Assembly (NCBI GenBank): GCA_010365115.1
Contig: JAAFGX010000026.1
Coordinates: 1-44,315, forward strand
Length of the DNA stretch: 44,315 nucleotides
Direction of reading: 5' to 3'
From: Paludibacter sp.
GTDB taxonomy: Bacteria > Bacteroidota > Bacteroidia > Bacteroidales > Paludibacteraceae
Part shown: positions 16,003 to 23,631 of the stretch, in pieces
How positions within the stretch are numbered: the stretch's first letter is position 1
Layout of the letters: each line of letters opens with the position of its first letter
Translations under genes and position numbers: made by a program
The notes under the pieces: generated by a model
The model's input: only the letters and a program-made list of their open reading frames with translations
Told to the model about the DNA's origin: nothing
Databases searched by the model: none

Positions 16003-16044
16003 AACAAAGACCGAACATAATTGCTCGGTCTTTGTTTGTTTTTT
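16003..16044 (+). terminator. Terminator after cysH
   Basis: AACAAAGACCGA (16003-16014) pairs with TCGGTCTTTGTT (16025-16036), 12 bp with a 10-nt loop, followed by GTTTTTT. It closes the cysD-cysN-cysH operon. Confidence 0.9.
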
Positions 16045-16053
16045 ACAGTTTCC

Positions 16054-16085
16054 ATCTCCACAAGGAGAGGGGTCAGGGGTAAGGT
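16054..16085. repeat. C/G-run repeat remnant after cysH
   Basis: CTCCACAAGGAG followed by AGGGGTCAGGGGTAAGG: a short palindrome plus G-runs, just past the htpG stop. It belongs with the other repeat remnants near cysH. Confidence 0.45.
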
Positions 16086-16087
16086 TC

Positions 16088-18142
16088 TTAAAGCAATTCC
16101 ACGCTTCTTTTCACAAAATTTGCCAACGCTTCGCCTTTCAACATATTGTTTGCCAAAAGAGCTAAATCAATTAGTTGACGAACTTGTTTATTGTCAGTAG
16201 CAAACGATTTTAAAACTGCCTTTTTCTTATCGGTCAGTTCTGTAATTTGTTTGTCCAATTCCTCAATCTGAGCTTTTTCTTCAGTTGGAATTTCTTCGTC
16301 CTTTTTGCCTTTATGATTGTCTTTCAGAGTAGATTTTTCGTTTTCGGCAATGGCAATTTCGGTAATATATGGTGCAACACTTGCACTGCATGCAGCTTCT
16401 TCTTCACCCAATAACTTTTCAATGATTGGATGAGCTGTATTCACCACCAAGTTGTAACTATCGGGCATTTCGCCATAGAAACTCATCATGCCACCTTGCA
16501 AAGATGACATTTCTTTCATCCTGCGCATAAACTCGTTTTGTGTTACGAAAACCGGATTGGCGGTAGGTGCAAGTTGCTCGAAGGTTATTATAAAGTTGGT
16601 TTTTTCTAATACAGGAACTTGCGATTCGAAAACAGTCACCAATGCATCGCGTTGATCGTTAGAAAGCGTTACTTTGCTTTCATCATCTTTTTGAATGATT
16701 TTGTCAATTACATCGCTATCCACACGTACAAAACGGGTTTTCTCAAATTTCTGTTCCAATTGGCTTACTACATGCACATCCAACTGTCCATCCATAATCA
16801 ACACATCGTACCCTTTTTCCTGAGCGTGTTGAATATAGCTGTATTGTTCGTCGGAATTATTGGCATATAAATAAATTACATCGCCATTTTTGTCTTTTTG
16901 GTTTTCACCAACCAACGTTTTGTATTCATCGAAAGTGAAATACTTGCCATCCACATTTTTAAGTAATGCAAATTTTTCTCCTTTTTCGTAAAATTTCTCA
17001 TCGCTCAACATTCCGTATTGAATGAACACTTTCATATTGTCCCATTTTTCTTCGAATTGTGTCCGGTCGGCTTTGAAAATTTCGGCCAAACGGTCGGCTA
17101 CTTTTTTGGTAATATGGCTCGATATCTTTTTTACGTTCCCATCACTTTGTAAATAGCTGCGCGAAACATTGAGCGGAATATCTGGTGAATCAATCACCCC
17201 ATGAAGCAGGGTAAGGTATTCAGGAACAATGTTTTCTACATGGTCGGTAACATACACCTGATTGCAATACAACTGGATTTTATTGCGTTGCATGTCGATG
17301 TTATTCTTAATTTTTGGGAAATAAAGAATACCGGTGAGGTTAAAAGGATAATCAACATTTAAATGAATGTGGAAAAGTGGATCTTCACCCATTGGATTCA
17401 ACTCGCGATAGAATGCGTTGTAATCTTCGTCTTTCAGGTCGGCAGGTTTGCGTGTCCAGGCGGGGTTAGTGTTGTTGATGATGTTGTCATCCTCAGTTTC
17501 AACATTTTTACCGTCTTTCCATTCTTTTTTCTTGCCAAAAGCAATTTCTATTGGAAGAAATTTACAGTATTTAGTCAATAATTCCTGAATTTTAGATTCT
17601 TCAAGGAAGTCTTTGTTTTCGTCATCAATGTGTAAAACAATATCAGTTCCACGGTCAGCTTTAATAGAATCTTCCAATGTGTATTCGGGATCACCTTTAC
17701 ATGACCAGTGTTGAGCTGTAGCTCCTTCTTTACTCGATTGTGTAAATATTTCCACTTTTTTAGACACCATAAACGAAGAATAAAAACCTAAACCGAAATG
17801 ACCGATAATGGCTTGCGCATCGTTTTTGTATTTTTCCAAAAACTCTTCGGCTCCCGAAAAAGCTATCTGGTTGATATACTTTTCAATCTCTTCGGCTGTC
17901 ATACCAATTCCATGATCTGAAATGGTCAATGTACCTTTCTTTTTATCCACCGCCACTCGTACAGTAAGGTCACCCAGTTCGCTTTTGTATTCGCCCACAG
18001 CAGCCAATGTTTTTAGCTTTTGTGTGGCGTCCACTGCATTCGACACTAATTCACGCAAAAAAATCTCATGATCACTGTACAGAAATTTTTTAATAACGGG
18101 GAAAATATTTGCACTTGTTACCCCAATGTTTCCTTTTGACAT
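16088..18142 (-). CDS. htpG: Molecular chaperone HtpG (Hsp90)
   Basis: 684 residues, slightly longer than the E. coli protein. ATP-dependent cytosolic chaperone. N-terminal GHKL ATPase: ELVSNAVDA, SDHGIGMT, GHFGLGFYSSFMV. The middle domain carries NVSRSYLQ with the catalytic-loop arginine. The C-terminal dimerisation part contains a charged insertion with KEEIPTEEKAQIEEL-like composition. It is convergent with the cysH operon. Its upstream region shows a candidate sigma-54-type promoter and a TGACAG direct repeat. Confidence 0.97.
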   Translation of the reverse strand: MSKGNIGVTSANIFPVIKKFLYSDHEIFLRELVSNAVDATQKLKTLAAVGEYKSELGDLTVRVAVDKKKGTLTISDHGIGMTAEEIEKYINQIAFSGAEEFLEKYKNDAQAIIGHFGLGFYSSFMVSKKVEIFTQSSKEGATAQHWSCKGDPEYTLEDSIKADRGTDIVLHIDDENKDFLEESKIQELLTKYCKFLPIEIAFGKKKEWKDGKNVETEDDNIINNTNPAWTRKPADLKDEDYNAFYRELNPMGEDPLFHIHLNVDYPFNLTGILYFPKIKNNIDMQRNKIQLYCNQVYVTDHVENIVPEYLTLLHGVIDSPDIPLNVSRSYLQSDGNVKKISSHITKKVADRLAEIFKADRTQFEEKWDNMKVFIQYGMLSDEKFYEKGEKFALLKNVDGKYFTFDEYKTLVGENQKDKNGDVIYLYANNSDEQYSYIQHAQEKGYDVLIMDGQLDVHVVSQLEQKFEKTRFVRVDSDVIDKIIQKDDESKVTLSNDQRDALVTVFESQVPVLEKTNFIITFEQLAPTANPVFVTQNEFMRRMKEMSSLQGGMMSFYGEMPDSYNLVVNTAHPIIEKLLGEEEAACSASVAPYITEIAIAENEKSTLKDNHKGKKDEEIPTEEKAQIEELDKQITELTDKKKAVLKSFATDNKQVRQLIDLALLANNMLKGEALANFVKRSVELL

Positions 18143-18197
18143 TTTTCTTTATATGTTAAATGGTTAATTATTGTTTTGTTTTACGGTTAGTGCAGTA

Positions 18198-18239
18198 GTC
18201 AAAAAAGATACCAACCTGAATTTGGTGACAGAATGACAG
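18198..18239 (-). promoter_or_regulatory. Candidate htpG promoter (sigma-54-like) with upstream direct repeat
   Basis: On the minus strand GTTGGTATCTTTTTTGAC has GG and GA exactly 10 nt apart, the -24/-12 spacing of sigma-54 promoters (consensus GG-N10-GC, one mismatch). About 10 bp further upstream lies CTGTCA-TT-CTGTCA (18226-18239), a direct repeat that could bind an activator. No TAnnTTTG box with good spacing was seen for htpG. This is an inference from short motifs. Confidence 0.4.
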
Positions 18240-18454
18240 TTTGCATATCAATTTAAAGTGACATTCATGAAGATTTTGTCTGTTTTTTTGGAATACAAGC
18301 TCTAGACTATTGTGAATCTAAAATATAATCAATCAAATTTCTAGTTTTAAAACATATTTTAAAGTGAAGTTAGATTATTTCGCTACTTTTGCAATTGAAA
18401 TAGTTTTGAAATAATTTATAAATTCAATAGCGCAACTCTTAAATCAATATATTT
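18240..18454. other. Intergenic region between htpG and the VTC operon
   Basis: The divergent region between htpG and the first gene of the envelope operon. Apart from the htpG elements and the -7 box TACTTTTG at 18384-18391, only AT-rich sequence is seen. Confidence 0.5.
18384..18391 (+). promoter_or_regulatory. Promoter -7 box of the VTC operon
   Basis: TACTTTTG followed by CA, a good match to TAnnTTTG, 64 nt upstream of the first start codon. No clear TTTG at -33. Confidence 0.6.
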
Positions 18455-19165
18455 GTGAAAAAAAAGAACTTATTATTTATATTAGCATCATTTCTCTTGT
18501 TCTCGTGTATTAACGAAGAAGGTGAAGGTGGAATCTCAGTTGTTCAAGGTCATATCTTCAAAGTACTTCATGAAGATGACATTTACAGTTTTGATGCAGA
18601 TACTTTCCCTGCAGCAAAAACTGATGTGTATATAGTTTACGGCGATGAACCTATTTACGGCGATAAAATGGAAACGGGCTACGATGGATATTACAGATTC
18701 AGATACCTCACCGACGGAACTTATAAAGTGTTTGCCTACAGTACATTTCCAAATTCCAGAAAAGTGGCTGTGATTGACTCAGTTACTGTGGCAAAAGGCG
18801 AAACTAAAACAGTAAATGATATTTATATCCACGAAGGTAAGTCACTTGAAACATCCTATATTAAAGGCAGAGTTCTTGCAACTTATTACAACAAAGGTTA
18901 TGCGATTACGGCGCCTATAACCGCTTATGGCGTTCGGGTTTATATACGTTTGGTCGGCACACTTTATCATTTTGATGAAGTAAGAACAGGATTGGATGGC
19001 GTATTTATGTTCCAAAAATTGGACCCGGGTGAATATGAAGTCTTTACATTTACTGAAAATAAAATTACAGAAGTATTGTCGCCTGTGATACAAACAGTTA
19101 CAATTTCCGATAAAGGAATTATCAAAACAATTGATACTCCATTTCAAATTATTATTACTACTTAA
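18455..19165 (+). CDS. Lipoprotein with two carboxypeptidase-regulatory-like domains
   Basis: 236 residues from a GTG start that gives an ideal signal peptide MKKKNLLFILASFLLFSC; the lipobox cysteine is C18. Two repeats of a beta-sandwich follow (about 27-125 and 135-236). Each carries the pattern tGxDGxYxFxxLxxGxYxVxxF (for example TGYDGYYRFRYLTDGTYKVF and TGLDGVFMFQKLDPGEYEVF), as in CarboxypepD_reg-like or SdrD-like domains. These often anchor or present surface material. First gene of a five-gene operon; the next start is 11 nt downstream. Ligand unknown. Confidence 0.7.
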   Translation: MKKKNLLFILASFLLFSCINEEGEGGISVVQGHIFKVLHEDDIYSFDADTFPAAKTDVYIVYGDEPIYGDKMETGYDGYYRFRYLTDGTYKVFAYSTFPNSRKVAVIDSVTVAKGETKTVNDIYIHEGKSLETSYIKGRVLATYYNKGYAITAPITAYGVRVYIRLVGTLYHFDEVRTGLDGVFMFQKLDPGEYEVFTFTENKITEVLSPVIQTVTISDKGIIKTIDTPFQIIITT

Positions 19166-19176
19166 TTTTTAGTTGA

Positions 19177-19605
19177 ATGAAAAAAATCACATTACGTTCA
19201 AAAGCAATAACACTTTTATTACTTGGAGTAATTTCTATCGCTTGTGCCCAATCCTCACCTGAATCATTGATTGACAAGCGCGAACGAAAAAAAAACATGA
19301 CCATTAATGAATACAATACCGATGCAAATGGTAAAAATCGTTGGCTAGATCACACCACAGTTTATAACGCAAGAGGCAATAAAATTGAAGAAATTGAATA
19401 TGCAACTTACGGTATGCGCGAAAGAGTTCTGTTTGAATATGACACAACTGACTTTTGCATCAAAGAGGTAGTTTATGACGATCGGAACAAGGTAAGTAGA
19501 ATTAGAAAGTACGCTTACAACCCCGACGGAACGAAAAAAACTCAATACAATTACTTGCCAAATGGACGATTATATTCTACAAAACAATACCAGTACTCTA
19601 AATAA
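19177..19605 (+). CDS. Exported small protein with YD/RHS-like beta repeats
   Basis: 142 residues with a signal peptide; C23 in SIACAQ could be a lipobox cysteine or part of a signal peptidase I site. The mature part has short strands with alternating Tyr and turns: TTVYNARGNKIEE, VLFEYDTTDFCIKE, RKYAYNPDGTKKT, YNYLPNGRLY, which resemble YD (RHS) repeats. No enzyme motif is seen. The last 44 nt overlap the VTC gene. Confidence 0.6.
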   Translation: MKKITLRSKAITLLLLGVISIACAQSSPESLIDKRERKKNMTINEYNTDANGKNRWLDHTTVYNARGNKIEEIEYATYGMRERVLFEYDTTDFCIKEVVYDDRNKVSRIRKYAYNPDGTKKTQYNYLPNGRLYSTKQYQYSK

Positions 19606-20410
19606 TACGGTCAAAAATGAAAGCAGAGCAAATGATTCACTTTTAGATTTATTTGCCCGTTTTGATTCTATTCCACTTGAGGAGATGGATAATGTGAAGT
19701 TGATGAACAGAGTGGATACAAAGTTCCTCCTCAACATTGCACATTTACCTTTTTTGATGAGCAAAGCTGTGGATCATTATCGTATTGTTGAAATTGATGG
19801 ACATAGAATTTCGCCCTACTCCACCATTTACTTCGATACCGACGATGCGGATATGTACATAATGCATCACAACGGAAAGTTAAATCGCTTTAAAATAAGG
19901 ATGCGATCGTATGTCAATTCTAAGATTAGCTTTCTGGAAATTAAAAGGAAAAACAATAAAGGTAGAACGTCAAAAAAAAGAGTTGAAATAAATGTGGATC
20001 AATTTCTATCAATGACATTTTCCGATGATGAAAACCATTTTATTACCACAAAATCACCTTATCTTCCCTCTGGATTAAAACCTCAGCTTCAAAATTTCTT
20101 TCAACGAATTACACTTGTAGATAAAAATTTGACAGAACGCGTCACTCTCGATACAAGTTTGGTTTATCGGGATTTGGCGAATGGAAACGACAAAAGCATT
20201 GATGGTCTGGTAATTGTAGAAATGAAGCAAGATGGGGCATACAAATCTTACTTTAAGGAATATCTGAACGAATTGAAGATTTTGCCCGGAAGCATGAGTA
20301 AATATTGTTTGGGAATGGTGCTTCTATATCCCGATTTGAAAAAGAACCGATTTAAAAAGAAACTAAGAATTATTAATAAAATTACAAATAATAACCATGG
20401 TACAATCTGA
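19562..20410 (+). CDS. VTC-domain (polyphosphate polymerase-like) protein
   Basis: 282 residues. Matches the VTC domain of the CYTH-like tunnel-fold superfamily, the catalytic part of yeast Vtc4, which makes polyphosphate from ATP. Basic tunnel residues in order: RVDTKFL (50-56), KIRMRSY (111-117), FLEIKRK (124-130), KKR (138-140). An acidic metal-binding site is suggested by VEMK (E220). The N-terminal 40 residues look unstructured. It overlaps its neighbours by 44 and 14 nt. Bacterial VTC proteins with DUF4956 partners are a known pair; the product of this one is unproven. Confidence 0.85.
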   Translation: MDDYILQNNTSTLNNTVKNESRANDSLLDLFARFDSIPLEEMDNVKLMNRVDTKFLLNIAHLPFLMSKAVDHYRIVEIDGHRISPYSTIYFDTDDADMYIMHHNGKLNRFKIRMRSYVNSKISFLEIKRKNNKGRTSKKRVEINVDQFLSMTFSDDENHFITTKSPYLPSGLKPQLQNFFQRITLVDKNLTERVTLDTSLVYRDLANGNDKSIDGLVIVEMKQDGAYKSYFKEYLNELKILPGSMSKYCLGMVLLYPDLKKNRFKKKLRIINKITNNNHGTI

Positions 20411-21119
20411 TTTTCCTGAATTTGACCCAACCATAGCCAAAGAATATGGCACCGAAGGTTTTACTGGCCCCGATTTTATGGGTGTTCCAATTTTTCAAGA
20501 CGACGCCTTACTTCAACTATTGATTCGTTTCGGATTCAATATACTGATATGCTGGATAATAATACGATATTTCTATTATAAGAAAAATGGTCGTCGAGAA
20601 TTTTTGTTTACCTACACGCTTTTTGCTGTAACAATATTTTTGCTCATTTTTATGTTAGATTCTGTTAAGTTGCAAATTGGTATGGCTTTAGGGCTTTTTG
20701 CCATATTTGGAATTCTCCGATACAGAACCGAGCAGGTGTCCATTCGTGAAATGACTTATTTATTTGTAATTATCGGCGTTTCTGTTATTAATGGTTTAGC
20801 TATGACCATTAGTATTTCGGAAGTCATAGCAGCAAATGTGCTTTTTGTAGGCGCAATAGCCATGATGGAGAGCCGAAGATTTATCAAGCACACATCAACT
20901 AAAGCTATACTTTATGAAAAGATTGATCTCGTAAAGCCTGAAAAATACGAAGAACTAAAAGCTGATTTGGAAAAACGAACCGGACTGAAAATTATCAGAG
21001 CTGAGGTTGGTCATATTGATTTTTTACGCGACATTGCATTTATTAAAATTTACTACAGTCCGGCAGGGAATGAACCGAATTCAATCGATACAATTACAAG
21101 ACTTAGCGATTTTTCTTAA
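20397..21119 (+). CDS. DUF4956 membrane protein
   Basis: 240 residues. Four or five hydrophobic segments between about 38 and 160 (LLQLLIRFGFNILICWII, FLFTYTLFAVTIFLLIFML, MALGLFAIFGIL, YLFVIIGVSVINGLAM, VIAANVLFVGAIAMM), then a soluble domain of about 80 residues. FGILRYRTEQVSIREMTYLF is the family signature. DUF4956 proteins are typical partners of VTC proteins and may pass the polymer across the inner membrane (inference). Its stop overlaps the next start as TAATG. Confidence 0.85.
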   Translation: MVQSDFPEFDPTIAKEYGTEGFTGPDFMGVPIFQDDALLQLLIRFGFNILICWIIIRYFYYKKNGRREFLFTYTLFAVTIFLLIFMLDSVKLQIGMALGLFAIFGILRYRTEQVSIREMTYLFVIIGVSVINGLAMTISISEVIAANVLFVGAIAMMESRRFIKHTSTKAILYEKIDLVKPEKYEELKADLEKRTGLKIIRAEVGHIDFLRDIAFIKIYYSPAGNEPNSIDTITRLSDFS

Positions 21120-21799
21120 TGATAAAATTCACCTACATACTATCATTTTTATTTCTCTGCTTATTGATTCCATTTTCTTCGTCCGCCCAAACGAATGATT
21201 TTGGAGCAATTGGCTCTGTTTCAATATCGAAAGATTTCGGTCGTTTTTCAGGTGCAAAGTTGGAGCAGGAATTAAGGTTCGACCAAAATGTATCGAGTTT
21301 TAATCGTTCACTTACATCGTTAGGCATCAATTACTCTCTTCTCAGAAAGTTGTTGATGGCAGAGATGGATTACGACTTCATATATCAGCACAAAAAAGAT
21401 AGGTATGAATTCAGGCATCGCGCTACATTGGGCCTTTCTAGTGAACTGAAGTTGCGCACTTTAGAAATAGGGCTGCGCACACGGGGACAATCCACCTGGC
21501 GTGACGAACTAAGAGGTAGCTATAATTACAATCCAAAATACGTTTGGCGCAATAAACTGGAATGTGCTTACGACATATTCGGTTCTCCACTAAAACCGTT
21601 TATTTCCGGCGAATTATTTTGTCCGATTAATGGAGCAAAAGGTTTTTATCTGGATAGTTATCGGGCGACTTTAGGTTTGAAATATCGAATTTCACGCCAT
21701 ACTTCTGTGCAGGTTCAGTTGCGTTACGATCAGGAAATTCAACAAGCAAATCCCAAAAGCATAATGTATGCCGGTGTAGGTTGGAATTATAAATTGTAG
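21119..21799 (+). CDS. DUF2490 outer-membrane beta-barrel protein
   Basis: 226 residues. Cleavable signal peptide ending SSSAQ, then a run of amphipathic strands with many aromatic and arginine residues (FRHRATLGLSS, LEIGLRTRG, YRATLGLKYRI, QVQLRYDQEI) and a terminal strand ending YKL, typical of outer-membrane barrels. It matches DUF2490. As the last gene of the VTC operon it could be the outer-membrane end of a polymer export or anchoring route; this is inference. No terminator is visible after it. Confidence 0.8.
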   Translation: MIKFTYILSFLFLCLLIPFSSSAQTNDFGAIGSVSISKDFGRFSGAKLEQELRFDQNVSSFNRSLTSLGINYSLLRKLLMAEMDYDFIYQHKKDRYEFRHRATLGLSSELKLRTLEIGLRTRGQSTWRDELRGSYNYNPKYVWRNKLECAYDIFGSPLKPFISGELFCPINGAKGFYLDSYRATLGLKYRISRHTSVQVQLRYDQEIQQANPKSIMYAGVGWNYKL

Positions 21800-22069
21800 T
21801 TATTATTCATTTACATGCTTCACAATCTGAATTAAATCAAACTCCAAAACTTATCAATCTTAAGGCATTTTATGTCCTGAGGTTTCCAATTCTCTGCGAA
21901 AATCTATTTTTATACCTTTTTAGCTGTATCATTTATCAACAGTTTGGAAGTCGATAAAAACAGATTAATATATAGTTTATTGACATTTTTGCTTTATTTT
22001 AGATTAAAGTCAATGAACAAATCAGGAAGTTGGTGATATAAAATTACAAATTCATTTAGAATATCAAAA
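21800..22069. other. Intergenic region before the unknown 471-residue gene
   Basis: 270 nt of AT-rich sequence. No terminator, convincing -7 box or repeat was identified. A loose inverted repeat ATTGAC/GTCAAT lies around 21977-22015. Confidence 0.4.
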
Positions 22070-23485
22070 ATGGAAAAATACGCACAAATTATTAGCTCTC
22101 TTACTTCAGAACAAAAAATTGATTTTCTTGAAAAAGTATTGGAGAATTCCAAAGAGTTACAATCTCAATTTGTTTTATACTTTACTAATAATCAGAAAGA
22201 TAAAATTAGCAAGGCAATCAATTTCAACGAGAAAGTAATAGAAATGGCAAATGAATATCAAGAAACTTTAGAAGCACTTGACCTTAATGAACCTGACTAT
22301 GAACGCTATCACAACAGGAACGACAGGTATTATGAAGAATGGGAAATGGCACAAGAGGCTGTGGAAGAAGAAGTGGCTGAATTATTCCAGTCTTTTAAAA
22401 TAGAAATGATTGGACAAATTTCGCAAGGAAATATTGAAATGGTAATGGCTCAATTTACGGGCTTATTGATAGCCTGTTACGAAGCTGACATAGATGATGA
22501 TTATGACAATTTAGGTGATTCGCAAGAGTATTTTTCTAATTGCCTTAAAGAAATAGAAAAGGAAATTGAAATTGTAATCAACCGCACAATTCTCAACAAT
22601 AAAGCCCTTTCAGAAACAATTAAAGACACAATGCTTTGTTTCAGAACAGGAGAAGCAAATCTATTTTCAACCGAAATCCATGATTTGATAATGACTGCAC
22701 TTTTGAAAAATAACAGTGAAAGTTGCTCAACTGTTTATGTTGATTGTAAACAAAATACAAATAATATCGAACTTTTCCCTAATACATATCTGCAAGCAAC
22801 TCGCTTTGTTAATGCCGAATCATGGGTTTCTGAAGCCGAAAAACTGTGCACATTGAATGTTGGTGTGGCTACTGAATTGCTCAATTATCAATCAACAACC
22901 GATAAATCTGCATTTCATAAAAATGCAAAATTGCTTTTCCCGCTTTTTGAAAATAAATTGGTGAATCTAATAGCAAGTGCTATGGATGATGATTATGATA
23001 ATGAATTTAGCAAGAAGGTATTAGTTTACAAAACAAATGCGCAATATAAAATTGATGACTATAAAAGACTAGCAGGTTTGCTTACTCGGAATGAGAGAAT
23101 CCAATATATTGAAACACATAGAAATGGCTATTCATACAATTTCTATATACAAATGTTGGAAGTAGAAAAAATGCATACTGAGATTTTGAATTTTGCTAAA
23201 AGTTACAATGGTTATCTGTCAAACTTAACAATTATAATGTGTTCAATCATTAATAAATACCCAACTGATTGTTTTGAAATTTCAAAAACAAAAATTGCTG
23301 AATCGCTCGAAAAAAACATGGGCCGAAATTACTACCATGAAGTTGCTGTATTGTTGAAATTTCTTAGTTCTGAAGAAACAATTATTAATTCTGTCAATGC
23401 TGTAGTTCAGGAAATTTGTATACTTTACTCTCGTAGACCTGCTTTGCGTGATGAGCTTAGGCAAATTGGATTATTGAAAAAATAG
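22070..23485 (+). CDS. Unrecognised all-helical acidic protein
   Basis: 471 residues, no signal peptide or membrane segment. Almost entirely predicted helix, with TPR/HEAT-like irregular periodicity. The acidic motif DDDYDN occurs twice (in EADIDDDYDNLG and SAMDDDYDNEFS). The C-terminus LYSRRPALRDELRQIGL resembles the end of SWIM zinc-finger family proteins as I remember it, but the CxCx(n)CxH finger itself is absent, so it could be a related helical domain without the finger. The gene stands alone and is more AT-rich than its neighbours, which suggests an accessory gene. Function unknown. Confidence 0.6.
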   Translation: MEKYAQIISSLTSEQKIDFLEKVLENSKELQSQFVLYFTNNQKDKISKAINFNEKVIEMANEYQETLEALDLNEPDYERYHNRNDRYYEEWEMAQEAVEEEVAELFQSFKIEMIGQISQGNIEMVMAQFTGLLIACYEADIDDDYDNLGDSQEYFSNCLKEIEKEIEIVINRTILNNKALSETIKDTMLCFRTGEANLFSTEIHDLIMTALLKNNSESCSTVYVDCKQNTNNIELFPNTYLQATRFVNAESWVSEAEKLCTLNVGVATELLNYQSTTDKSAFHKNAKLLFPLFENKLVNLIASAMDDDYDNEFSKKVLVYKTNAQYKIDDYKRLAGLLTRNERIQYIETHRNGYSYNFYIQMLEVEKMHTEILNFAKSYNGYLSNLTIIMCSIINKYPTDCFEISKTKIAESLEKNMGRNYYHEVAVLLKFLSSEETIINSVNAVVQEICILYSRRPALRDELRQIGLLKK

Positions 23486-23580
23486 TTAGTCCTCTAAGAA
23501 TCACATTTTTTCAACACATATCAATCCCCAAAAAATGAGTAAATTAGTCTGGATATGGATATTTTTTCAGAAAAATATTG

Positions 23581-23588
23581 TATCTTTG
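23581..23588 (+). promoter_or_regulatory. Promoter -7 box of pnp
   Basis: TATCTTTG, an exact TAnnTTTG match, 43 nt upstream of the pnp ATG. No matching -33 element at the usual distance. Confidence 0.6.
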
Positions 23589-23631
23589 TGCCCGAAAATA
23601 TAGATGTTTAAAACAAGAAAAATGTAATTTT

